Source: Methanocorpusculum sp. (GTDB taxonomy: Archaea; Halobacteriota; Methanomicrobia; Methanomicrobiales; Methanocorpusculaceae). Taken from it: a stretch of 64,000 bases of DNA. Numbering within the stretch: position 1 is the first letter of the stretch; each line of letters begins with the position of its first letter. Both the position numbers and the translations under genes were made by a program. The notes under the pieces are model-generated. The model was not told where the DNA came from. It did no database searches and worked only from the letters and a program-made list of their open reading frames with translations. The DNA lies in contig NZ_JAUSPQ010000004.1 of NCBI RefSeq assembly GCF_030655665.1, positions 222,535-286,534 of the forward strand. Reading direction: 5' to 3'. Positions 17,295-25,081 of the stretch are shown here, piece by piece.

Positions 17295-17426
17295 GAAAAA
17301 CCCGCACGCGGGTTTTTCCCCAGCATTTTTCCAGACGGCGTGCGATTCCTGCGTAGGCGATAAGCCGGAGCAGAGCACGACGGCGCAAGAAAAATGCGAT
17401 TCGCGAGAATTCGCGGAGATTCGCGG
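17295..17426 (-). repeat. Right arm of the 132-bp inverted repeat bracketing the KAP gene
   Basis: Inverted copy of 15545-15676 with six differences, two of which are the compensating pair in the inner hairpin. The inner hairpin points towards the KAP stop codon (165 bp away) and has A- and T-rich flanks, so it may also end transcription. The gap 17131-17459 holds nothing else. Confidence 0.9.
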
Positions 17427-17459
17427 TTTTTAATCTCAAATCAAAAAAAAAGGGGAGAG

Positions 17460-18332
17460 TTATTCTTTGGATTCGATAACGGCGATCAGATTTTCCATCA
17501 CTTTGTCAACGGCATCCCAGGTAGGGCTGGTCTTGCCCGGAGTCCGGACGATAAACGGTCTTCCCTCATCGGCGGCTTTCCGCATCTCGATATCCAGAGG
17601 GATCGCGCCGAGATAGGGCACCTTATACTGCTCCGCCGCCTTTTCTCCGCCGCCTTTCCCGAAGATGTCGACAACTTCGCCGCAGTGCGGGCAGACCATA
17701 CCCGACATGTTCTCGATCACGCCGAGGACGGAAAGATCCATCATCTCGATAAATTTGATCGCCTTCGTCGCATCCAAAACCGCGACATCCTGAGGGGTCG
17801 TCACGATCACGGCGCCTTCCACGTTCGGAGCGAACTGGATGATATTCAGCGCCTCATCGCCCGTTCCCGGCGGAAGATCCACGATCAGATAGTCGAGATC
17901 GCCCCATTCCACATCGCCGAGGAACTGTTTGGTGGCTGCAGCCTTCATCGGTCCGCGCCATACAACAGGACTGTCGGTTTCATTCAGAAGAAGGGCCATA
18001 GAAACGACCTTTAACGAACCGGTCACCTTCACCGGCATGATGTGTTCACCGATCGCCTGAAGACGGAGATCTTCGATCCCGAGCATCTTGCCGATCGAAG
18101 GACCGTGTATATCAAGGTCCAAGAGACCGGTCTGATATCCATGGTTGGAAAGCGCATAGGCAAGATTTACCGATACGGTGCTTTTTCCGACCCCGCCTTT
18201 TCCGGAGAGGACAAGAATGACGTGACGTACGTTGATATCAGACTTTTCCGGCATTTTAGGGGTCGATTCGGGTTTCTGTGAACAGGTTTCGCAGTTTTCA
18301 GTGCAGTTTTCAGGACATTTTTCAGTGGTCAT
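17460..18332 (-). CDS. mrp: Mrp/NBP35-type iron-sulfur carrier ATPase
   Basis: 290 residues. It binds and delivers Fe-S clusters to apoproteins in the cytoplasm (ApbC/Nbp35 family). Seen: an N-terminal Cys cluster (C6, C10, C14, C17), the deviant Walker A GKGGVGKST (44-52), IVDLPPGTGDE, and the C-terminal bridging motif VCPHCGE. The N-terminal four-Cys cluster makes it Nbp35-like rather than plain Mrp. In a methanogen the clients would include many ferredoxin-type and hydrogenase subunits. The DUF134 regulator lies upstream on the same strand, a frequent pairing with Fe-S scaffold genes. Confidence 0.92.
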   Translation of the reverse strand: MTTEKCPENCTENCETCSQKPESTPKMPEKSDINVRHVILVLSGKGGVGKSTVSVNLAYALSNHGYQTGLLDLDIHGPSIGKMLGIEDLRLQAIGEHIMPVKVTGSLKVVSMALLLNETDSPVVWRGPMKAAATKQFLGDVEWGDLDYLIVDLPPGTGDEALNIIQFAPNVEGAVIVTTPQDVAVLDATKAIKFIEMMDLSVLGVIENMSGMVCPHCGEVVDIFGKGGGEKAAEQYKVPYLGAIPLDIEMRKAADEGRPFIVRTPGKTSPTWDAVDKVMENLIAVIESKE

Positions 18333-18638
18333 GTATCAATACTCCATTGGGGTCCTGCTGCAGGGATCTTCGGTACATGCAGCAGAACATTGAGAGACGT
18401 GTATGAGATAAATAAGATGGTTCGGGGATCAGCCCAAACCAGGATTTGATTGCTGATCGGATCTATTAGGCGGCATTTGCAAGATAGAAAGACCGGATTA
18501 TGTATGAGAGGTTAGAGGGACGTGGAGGTGGTAACGTTTTTTGTCCCGCATATGAAACGCAGGAAAACGGTCATCGTCCGTAGATTCCATGCGCTTATTT
18601 GGGAATCATGTAAGATATATCTGAGATCGAAACCGGAG
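18333..18638. other. 306-bp gap between mrp and the DUF134 gene, nothing recognised
   Basis: No frame of credible length on either strand, no hairpin array and no RNA gene that I can see. A frame at 18512-18844 on the minus strand exists only as a shadow of the DUF134 gene. The mrp promoter should lie in 18335-18420. Confidence 0.3.
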
Positions 18639-19013
18639 TTACTCGTCTTCGGGATGCATACAGCAGCCTTCCGGATGGGCAGTTTCGGTTGAGTGCGGGC
18701 AGCAGGAGACCTTGAGCATCTTGCCGTTTGCCAAAGCATCAGCGACTTTATAGCGTGCCTCGTGAAGGTCGCGCCATGCCGTTTTTCTGGAAACGCCCAT
18801 AACGCCTGCTGCATCCTCCTGCGAAAGTCCTTCAAGATCGACAAGTTTCAAAACCGCGATCTCTTCAGGGTACAATATGACCATTTCAATATTGGCCTTT
18901 CTCCGGGGACAGACCGGGGCATAACACCCCGGGTTTTCATTGAGCTCAACGCAGCGCCGTATCCTTGGTCTTCCGCATTTACCTTTTGGACAAAAATCAG
19001 GATTCTCAGGCAT
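18639..19013 (-). CDS. DUF134 family helix-turn-helix protein
   Basis: 124 residues. It begins with a Cys-containing lead (FCPKGKCGRPR), has a central DUF134 helix-turn-helix (LEGLSQEDAAGVMGVSRKTA), and ends in a Cys/His-rich tail (SCCPHS...EGCCMHP). DUF134 proteins are predicted DNA-binding regulators often found near Fe-S or dinitrogenase-type accessory genes. The extra Cys residues at both ends (about eight) suggest metal or cluster binding. It is divergent from mcrA2 and upstream of mrp. Confidence 0.85.
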   Translation of the reverse strand: MPENPDFCPKGKCGRPRIRRCVELNENPGCYAPVCPRRKANIEMVILYPEEIAVLKLVDLEGLSQEDAAGVMGVSRKTAWRDLHEARYKVADALANGKMLKVSCCPHSTETAHPEGCCMHPEDE

Positions 19014-19180
19014 ATCTTAACTCGTACTGGATATCTTCTCATGCCATACCTAAATCGTTTTCGATTAGCCGGCCAAGTATGGGAAAATATACAGTGAATA
19101 CTCATATGCGCCAAAATATATTAATGTATGCGACACGAATCATTCTTAGTAGAAGTGTTACCCAAGTTTTGGAGATGAGT

Positions 19181-20854
19181 ATGTCGACACCATTTATAAC
19201 AATAGAAAATCTGTGTATGGATTTTGGCGAGAGCGAGCGGGTTCGCGTTCTCGACAATATCTGTCTTGAAATAGCCGAAGGAGAGATCGTAGGTGTAATC
19301 GGAAGATCCGGGTGCGGAAAGACCGTGCTGATCCACCTTATCCGAGGGATCGACACCCCGCCGACGAGCGGCAGGATCGTCTATCACATAGCCCGCTGTC
19401 CGAAATGCGGCAGGATCGAGTTCAGAAGCGATGCAGGGAAACCCTGCTCCGTTTGCGGAGCCATCCTTGCAGCAGAGGATATCGATTTCTGGGCGCCGGA
19501 AAACGAAGCGGTCAAAGCAAAGATCATGGCCCGGACCTCGCTGATGTTCCAGAGGACGTTTTCGCTGTATGGTGACGACCGGGTGATCGAGAATGTTCTC
19601 CGGGCACTCGACGATATCAACTATCCGGCAAATCAGGCACTATCCCGTGCGGCGGATCTGGTGGATGAAGTCCGTCTGAGCCACCGGATGCTGCATGTTG
19701 CCCGCGATCTTTCGGGGGGCGAGAAGCAGCGTGTGGTCCTTGCCCGGCAGCTCGCCCGCGAACCGCTGTTTCTCTGCGCCGATGAACCGACCGGGACGCT
19801 GGATCCAAAGACTGCGAAGATCGTGCACGAACTGCTGAAGGCGGCGGGAACGGAGAAGCGGATGGGTATGGTGATCACATCCCATTTCGCTCAGGTTCTG
19901 GAGGATGTGTGCGATCGGGCGGTCCTGATGGAGGACGGACGGATCACGATGGTCGGGAAACCCGAGGAGATCGTGGACGAGTTCATGAAGGGGTGCAAGG
20001 ATGACTGTACGTATGCATGTGTCGACTGCGGGAGTCCGCTCATTCGGGCAAAAGATCTATCGAAGAAGTTTATTGCGGTCGACCGCGGCGTGATCAATGC
20101 GGTGGATAAGATCAGTTTCGAGGTGTATGAGCGGGAGATCCTGGGTATCATCGGGGTCTCCGGCGGAGGAAAGACGACGCTTTCGAAGATGATCGCGGGT
20201 CTGTATGAGCCGACGGGGGGGACGCTGGAGGTCCGGGTCGGCGATGAGTGGGTGGATATGCGAAAACCGGGGTATGAGTTCCGCGGGAGAGCGAAGAAGT
20301 ACATCGGTCTTCTGCATCAGGAGTATGATCTCTATCCTCACCGGACGGTCATGGATAATCTGACGGACGCGATCGGGCTGGAGTTTCCAAAGGAGCTTGC
20401 CGTCCGAAAAGCGGTGATCACGCTTCGGATGGCAGGTTTTACGGAGAAGAAGGCACGGGATATTCTGAACCGGAAACCTTCGGAGCTTTCCGAAGGAGAG
20501 AAGCACCGGGTGGCACTAGGCCAGGTGCTTATCCGGGAGCCGCGGATCATTCTCTTAGATGAGCCAACGGGGACGATGGATCCTATCACGAAGATCGATG
20601 TGAAGCATTCGATCGTGCATGCCCGCGATGAGATGGATGAGACGTTTATCATCGTTTCCCATGACATGGATTTCGTGAGGGATGTGTGTGACCGGTGTAT
20701 GTTCATTCGGGGAGGGAAGATCATTGCGGAGGGACCGACAGCTGATGTGCTCGCAAAGATCTCGGATAAGGAGGTCGAGAAGATGGCGGCGGATCTGGAA
20801 GGCGGTTTGGACGCGAAGCGGACGAACTCAGCTGAACAAACCGAAGGTTTGTGA
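19181..20854 (+). CDS. atwA: Methyl-coenzyme M reductase activation component A2 (twin-ABC ATPase)
   Basis: 557 residues with two ABC ATPase domains. It supplies ATP-driven low-potential electron transfer needed to reduce F430 nickel in MCR. Seen: first Walker A GRSGCGKT with LSGGEKQRV and ADEPTGTLD; second Walker A GVSGGGKTT with LSEGEKHRV and LDEPTGTMD; and inserted CxxC pairs (CPKCGR, CSVCG; then CVDCG) that bind metal and are typical of A2. ATG 19181 is chosen because GGAG (19171-19174) sits 6 bp before it; the frame is open to 18965. The last codons (TNSAEQTEGL) lie inside a modular hairpin repeat, so the C-terminus has been altered by repeat insertion. Confidence 0.92.
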   Translation: MSTPFITIENLCMDFGESERVRVLDNICLEIAEGEIVGVIGRSGCGKTVLIHLIRGIDTPPTSGRIVYHIARCPKCGRIEFRSDAGKPCSVCGAILAAEDIDFWAPENEAVKAKIMARTSLMFQRTFSLYGDDRVIENVLRALDDINYPANQALSRAADLVDEVRLSHRMLHVARDLSGGEKQRVVLARQLAREPLFLCADEPTGTLDPKTAKIVHELLKAAGTEKRMGMVITSHFAQVLEDVCDRAVLMEDGRITMVGKPEEIVDEFMKGCKDDCTYACVDCGSPLIRAKDLSKKFIAVDRGVINAVDKISFEVYEREILGIIGVSGGGKTTLSKMIAGLYEPTGGTLEVRVGDEWVDMRKPGYEFRGRAKKYIGLLHQEYDLYPHRTVMDNLTDAIGLEFPKELAVRKAVITLRMAGFTEKKARDILNRKPSELSEGEKHRVALGQVLIREPRIILLDEPTGTMDPITKIDVKHSIVHARDEMDETFIIVSHDMDFVRDVCDRCMFIRGGKIIAEGPTADVLAKISDKEVEKMAADLEGGLDAKRTNSAEQTEGL

Positions 20855-20953
20855 GAGGCGGGGTGAGCCGATAGGCTCGCCCTCAGCGGAGGCGGATTGT
20901 CGGCGCAGCCGGCGATCTTAGCTGAGCAAGTCGATAGACTTGCGACTGAGGGC
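20828..20953 (+). repeat. Modular hairpin array A
   Basis: A chain of short hairpins with 4-base loops joined by CTCAGCGGAG/CTTAGCTGAG-type linkers. Stems in order: ACAAACC/GGTTTGT, GAGCC/GGCTC, GTCGGCG/CGGCGAT (imperfect), and GCAAGTC-GATA-GACTTGC (20926-20943). The first hairpin contains the mcrA2 stop codon. It shares three modules and their linkers with the reverse complement of array 32227-32347. The rest of 20954-21177 is AT-rich and holds nothing recognised. Confidence 0.85.
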
Positions 20954-21177
20954 AGCGGGTGAAGCGCCCGATTTTTTTCTTTTTCTCTTTTGTTGCGTTT
21001 ACGAGATGTCTGAATGAAGGATATTTTTCCAACTGTCAAAGTCAGGTACTAACCTAATTACTTCATATCTCTGATAATATATGGATCAATCGGTATTATG
21101 AACTTATTTCCTAAAAACAGAGTTCAAAAATCTGGTCAAAGTTAAAAGATTAGTTATAGAGGACCTGACCAGTTACG

Positions 21178-21264
21178 TAAATAATATATACTGTGCACCA
21201 CTACACTTGTAAGTCGGTGCACCGGTTTCCAACACCAATCACCAATCAGGAGATGTGGTGCACC
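21178..21264 (+). promoter_or_regulatory. TATA box and three GTGCAC palindromes before the acetate-type transporter
   Basis: TATA-like AATAATATATAC (21178-21190) is followed by GTGCAC (21193-21198), GGTGCACC (21216-21223) and GGTGCACC (21257-21264). With a start site expected near 21210-21215, the palindromes lie at and just downstream of it, the usual place for an archaeal repressor, or form a folded leader. The same core recurs downstream of the radical SAM gene (54224-54458). Confidence 0.5.
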
Positions 21265-21289
21265 ATTTTTTGGAGAATGTGAATATTTT

Positions 21290-21880
21290 ATGGACCATAT
21301 CGAAGAAAAGAACAGAAACAATCTCTTTCTGATGGACAACACCGCCAATCCTGCACCATTCGGTCTCTGTGCATTCGGGACGACCACGATTCTGCTCAGT
21401 CTCCACAATGCCGGAATAACTGGTCTGACAAGTCCCATCGTCGCGATGGCGCTCTTCTATGGCGGACTTGCCCAGCTCATCGTTGGCAGCATGGAATGGA
21501 AGAAGAACAATACCTTCGGGATGGTCACCTTCGGGAGCTTCGGGCTCTTCTGGATATCCTTTGCGGCCATCATGATTCTGCCGGCGCTTGGTCTTGCAAC
21601 GGCACCAACCGCAGTGGATCTCGCAGCATTTCTCTCCGTCTGGGGTCTTTTGATTTTCGGGCTTTTTATCTGCACCCTGAAGATGCACCGGCTCCTGCAG
21701 GTCACCTTCGCAGCAGTCCTCCTTCTGGTGGTGCTGCTTGTGGCTGCAAACCTGACCGGCATTCACCTGATCCATACCATGGCAGGCGTAACCGGCATTG
21801 TTGCAGGCGCCCTTGCGCTCTATATGGGTGTCGGAGCCGTCATCAATGAAGTCTTTGGCCGCCCGGTACTCCCGGTTTAA
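21290..21880 (+). CDS. satP: Acetate transporter, GPR1/FUN34/YaaH (SatP) family
   Basis: 196 residues with six hydrophobic segments. The family signature NPAPFGL is at residues 20-26, and the length matches SatP/YaaH. These are channel-like carriers for acetate and succinate in the cell membrane. Hydrogenotrophic Methanomicrobiales need acetate as carbon source, so uptake is a sensible role. GGAG at 21271-21274 lies some 15 bp before the ATG and may serve as a weak ribosome-binding site. Confidence 0.9.
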   Translation: MDHIEEKNRNNLFLMDNTANPAPFGLCAFGTTTILLSLHNAGITGLTSPIVAMALFYGGLAQLIVGSMEWKKNNTFGMVTFGSFGLFWISFAAIMILPALGLATAPTAVDLAAFLSVWGLLIFGLFICTLKMHRLLQVTFAAVLLLVVLLVAANLTGIHLIHTMAGVTGIVAGALALYMGVGAVINEVFGRPVLPV

Positions 21881-22272
21881 CCAATCCCTTTTACCAATCC
21901 CTTTTTCTCCCGGAAGCGGACGTAGACCACTTCGTCCATGACGATGCCATTCTTCGTGATGGCATTTCGGTGCACCGCTTCCCGGACAAACCCGCATTTC
22001 TCCAGCACCCGCATCGAGGCGGTATTGCTGGAAAACACCCCTGCCCGGAGCCTTACAATGTCGAAATACTCAAACGCAAACGGAAAAATGGCGGTGACCG
22101 CACCGGTAGCGATGCCCTTTCCCCAGAACGGCTCTGCCAGCCAGTATCCAATTTCAGCCGTTTGTTTGTAGACATCCTTCAGCGGAATGATGCCGATTCC
22201 CCCGATGGCATCGCCATGCAGATCGATTGCTAAGAGGAGGTCGCTGAAAAATATGCCTATTATCTGAAGCAT
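21877..22272 (-). pseudogene. RimJ/RimL-type GNAT acetyltransferase, N-terminally truncated
   Basis: 131 residues in the frame. From residue about 14 the sequence is a clear GNAT core: DAIGGIGIIP, then EIGYWLAEPFWGKGIATGAV (acetyl-CoA site), then NTASMRVLEKCGFVREAV. Full-length relatives have about 50 more N-terminal residues (the substrate-side strands), and no matching sequence precedes it in any frame; the first dozen residues (MLQIIGIFF) look random. Probably a gene remnant, cut at about 22240. It overlaps the satP stop by 4 bp, convergent. Confidence 0.7.
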
Positions 22273-22278
22273 ATCAGT

Positions 22279-22416
22279 ATGGGTGAAAATATCACGGCAA
22301 GTATGCGGAGAATGAATAAAACAAAGTTAAAACGTCTGGCAAAACAGTTTCCTGAAAATACGGAGATAATATACGCGTATGAAGAGCTGACAAGGTATTT
22401 AGAGGGAAATGACTGA
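22279..22416 (+). CDS. Possible 45-aa protein or gene remnant
   Basis: ATG 22279 to TGA 22414-22416. The translation contains KTKLKRLAKQFP and ends EELTRYLEGND, a plausible amphipathic, host-like peptide. It lies exactly where the acetyltransferase N-terminus should be, on the other strand, so it may be the tail of a gene whose front part was lost in the same rearrangement. No family recognised. Confidence 0.3.
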   Translation: MGENITASMRRMNKTKLKRLAKQFPENTEIIYAYEELTRYLEGND

Positions 22417-22544
22417 ATGAACTGCCGGCATTTCTGCGAATGTTTCGATAATGTAATTCTCAAGGCGTCAGAGGGAATAGGAGTCAATGATTCATATTCC
22501 AGCTTCTTTTTTCAGGAGAGCATCGCATACCTCTCACATAAAAA

Positions 22545-22590
22545 AAGGAAACGCAGGGTGAATTTCTTCACCCCACTCGCAAGTTTCCTT
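22545..22590 (+). repeat. Two-tier hairpin before the modular array
   Basis: The outer stem AAGGAAAC (22545-22552) pairs with GTTTCCTT (22583-22590). The inner stem GGGTGAA (22556-22562) pairs with TTCACCC (22567-22573) around a 4-base loop. It lies directly before array 22601-22739. The frame crossing it (22417-22620) is not convincing as a gene. Confidence 0.6.
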
Positions 22591-22600
22591 GGAATACTTG

Positions 22601-22739
22601 GTCGCAAATCAAAGATTTGATCGCAAGTCTTCGCTTCGCTCAGCCTTGCTCGGCTAAGGGACCTAAAGGTCCCCGCCCCGCCACTCGCAAACCTTCGGTT
22701 TGCTCCGCTGAGGTCGTCGACTTCGTCGCCAACCCGCCA
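22601..22739 (+). repeat. Modular hairpin array B, upstream of metG
   Basis: Modules: GCAAATC/GATTTG, GGGACC-TAAA-GGTCCC and GCAAACC-TTCG-GGTTTGC, then the linker CTCCGCTGAGG and GTCGTCGACTTCGTCGCC plus AACCCGCCAA. The last 60 bases are nearly the same as part of both arms of the cassette at 31.3-32.1 kb. A TATA-like TATTTAATAC follows within 10 bp (about 22744-22753), so the array abuts the metG promoter. Confidence 0.85.
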
Positions 22740-22778
22740 ATCAAGTATTTAATACTCATCCACGCCAAATAGTACCAC

Positions 22779-24800
22779 ATGACTAATAAGCCCACTGTCG
22801 TTACGTGCGGTTTGCCCTATACAAACGGTTTTTGCCATCTTGGGCACCTCCGGACGTACATCCCCGGCGATTTCTACGTACGCTATCTCCGGCGTCTCGG
22901 CGAAGACATCGTCTTCATCTGCGGATCCGACAACCACGGGACCCCCATCGTCGTCACCGCGGAGGCCGAAAAAACCACGCCCCGTGCCGTATCCGAAGAA
23001 TACCACGCCCACTTCGATGCCGTCTTCAAATCCATGGGCATAGCGTTCGACCGGTTCGGGATGACCGATGATCCGACCAACCACCACCGGACCACCTCCA
23101 TCCTCCAGACCCTCATCGACCGAGGATATGTCTACGAACAGACCATCCAGCAGAGTTACTGCCCGAAATGCAAACGCTTCCTTCCCGACCGGTACGTCGA
23201 AGGAACCTGCCCCTACTGCGGCAAACACGCACGCGGCGATGAATGCGACGCCGGATGCGGAAGGCACCTCGAACCCGGAGAGATCCTTGATCCGGTCTGC
23301 GCAACCTGCGGGACCAAAGCCGAACTTCGCGAGCAGAAGCATTTCTACTTCAAGCTCAGCAGCTTCCGGGACTATTTGTTAGAGTATCTGCCGACCCTCG
23401 GCGGAACACTCAACGCCAAAAACTACGCCATCGGCTGGGTCGAGAACGAACTCAAAGACTGGTGTATCACGAGAATGATGGACTGGGGCGTCAAGTTCCC
23501 GGGATCCGACGAACTCGTCTGCTATGTCTGGGTGGATGCCCCGATAGGGTACATCTCATTCACTGAAGAGTGGGCAAATGCGACCGGAAACAGCTGGCAG
23601 AAGTACTGGTGCGAAGGGGACCGTGTGCATTTCATCGGCTCCGACATCATCTATCACCACTGCGTTTTCTGGCCGGCAATGCTGCACGGTGCAGGATATC
23701 AGCCGCCTTCAGCAGTCGTAGCGAGCGGGATGGTCACGATCGACGGCGAGAAGTTCTCCAAATCGAAAGGGAACGTCGTCTGGACGAAGGAAGATTATCT
23801 CGACAAGGGACTGCCGGCAGACTATCTGCGGTATTATCTCCTCGCCTACACGAGTCACACCCGCGAACTGGACTTTTCCTGGAAAGAGTTCCAGGCACGG
23901 ATCAATAATGAGCTCGTGAACACGTTTGGGAACTTTGCGAACCGGAGCATGAGTCTCGTCAAAACCAAGTTCGGTGACGTGCCGCAGATGCCGGTCGACG
24001 CAGAGATCTTTGCCGAGATCGAACGCTCGCTTGCCGGAATCGAAGAAGCGGTCCGTGCATACGAGTTCAAGGCAGCGGTCGACGGCATCCTGCTTCTCGC
24101 AGCATACGGAAACGGATACATCTCGAACGCGGCTCCGTGGAAGCTGATCAAGGAAGATCCAAACGCAGCCGCACTAATATTAAAGAACTGTCTCCAGATC
24201 GTGAAGGCGTGTGCTCTCGTTATGCAGCCGGTAATGCCGGAGTCTTCCCAGAAACTCTGGGAGATGCTCGGTTATACCGATCTGGTCGAGACCCACCCGA
24301 TCAGCGATGCACTGGTTCCGTTCGAGAACACGACCCTGGGCGATGTGAAGCCGCTGTTTGCCCGGATGGAGGATAAACAGCGTGAGGAGATGGAAGCTCT
24401 GCTTACGAAGCGTGCCGAGGATTCAAAGAAGAAAGCAGCAGGAAAAGATACCATGACAGCAGTAATAGAACCAATCTCGGAAGAGATCATAACAATAGAT
24501 GATGTGGCAAAACTCGATCTCCGGGTCGGCCGTGTCGTGAAAGCGGAGAGAGTCCCAAAGACGACGAAACTTCTGCGTCTCCAGGTGGATATCGGGACCG
24601 AGGTCAGACAGATCGTGTCAGGCATCGCCGATGTCTACACGCCTGAAGAGATGGTGGATAAGAAGATCATCGTGGTCGTGAACCTGAAACCGGCGAAGTT
24701 CCGGGGCGAGGAAAGCAACGGGATGCTGTTTGCCGCAGGCGACGAGGCATCACTTCTTGTTCCGCTGAAGGATGTGCCGGAAGGTACGAAGATCCACTGA
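22779..24800 (+). CDS. metG: Methionyl-tRNA synthetase with C-terminal tRNA-binding domain
   Basis: 673 residues. Class I enzyme that charges initiator and elongator tRNA(Met). Seen: HIGH motif CHLGHL (19-24), two zinc knuckles (CPKCKRF, CPYCGKH, CDAGCG, CATCG; about 127-187), KMSKS motif KFSKSKG (about 325-331), and an EMAP-II/Trbp111-like domain at about 565-673 (DLRVGRVVKAERV). This is the fused, dimerising form. The start is 29 bp after the presumed TATA box, so the mRNA may be nearly leaderless. Confidence 0.96.
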   Translation: MTNKPTVVTCGLPYTNGFCHLGHLRTYIPGDFYVRYLRRLGEDIVFICGSDNHGTPIVVTAEAEKTTPRAVSEEYHAHFDAVFKSMGIAFDRFGMTDDPTNHHRTTSILQTLIDRGYVYEQTIQQSYCPKCKRFLPDRYVEGTCPYCGKHARGDECDAGCGRHLEPGEILDPVCATCGTKAELREQKHFYFKLSSFRDYLLEYLPTLGGTLNAKNYAIGWVENELKDWCITRMMDWGVKFPGSDELVCYVWVDAPIGYISFTEEWANATGNSWQKYWCEGDRVHFIGSDIIYHHCVFWPAMLHGAGYQPPSAVVASGMVTIDGEKFSKSKGNVVWTKEDYLDKGLPADYLRYYLLAYTSHTRELDFSWKEFQARINNELVNTFGNFANRSMSLVKTKFGDVPQMPVDAEIFAEIERSLAGIEEAVRAYEFKAAVDGILLLAAYGNGYISNAAPWKLIKEDPNAAALILKNCLQIVKACALVMQPVMPESSQKLWEMLGYTDLVETHPISDALVPFENTTLGDVKPLFARMEDKQREEMEALLTKRAEDSKKKAAGKDTMTAVIEPISEEIITIDDVAKLDLRVGRVVKAERVPKTTKLLRLQVDIGTEVRQIVSGIADVYTPEEMVDKKIIVVVNLKPAKFRGEESNGMLFAAGDEASLLVPLKDVPEGTKIH

Positions 24801-25012
24801 TCTTCAAATAATTCTTTTTTGAAATAAAGTTGGCAGTATTTTTCTGCGGTGAAAGTCGAGAAAAATTTAGTGGACATAGTTTTTGCAATAGATGATTCGA
24901 CAACTGCCATATGAAAAATAGCGATTAAATATTAGCATCATGTGATTATTCACATTGATTTTTCTTTATTTTCTAGTATAAACATTAGAGATACATTAGA
25001 TAAATTTAACAA

Positions 25013-25065
25013 AGAGAATATAATATTGGTCTTGTATAGGAATCCTAATATCCCTGTGGGACAAG
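25013..25065 (+). promoter_or_regulatory. Promoter and dyad symmetry before the AAA/TOPRIM pair
   Basis: TATA-like GAATATAATATT is near 25015-25026. Downstream, TAGGAATCCTA (25037-25047) is a perfect 11-bp palindrome, and TCCC-TGT-GGGA (25051-25061) is a short hairpin, both flanked by CTTGT (25031) and ACAAG (25061-25065). The dyad sits where transcription should start, consistent with an operator. The remaining bases 24801-25012 are AT-rich with no gene. Confidence 0.4.
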
Positions 25066-25081
25066 AATATGTATAATAACA

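Noticed and set aside
20828..20953. CRISPR array
   Set aside because: Units have no constant repeat with unique spacers; they are self-complementary hairpins with constant linkers, and no cas gene is near.
22417..22620. 67-codon plus-strand frame before array B
   Set aside because: Its second half is the two-tier hairpin and repeat DNA, and its composition is not protein-like.
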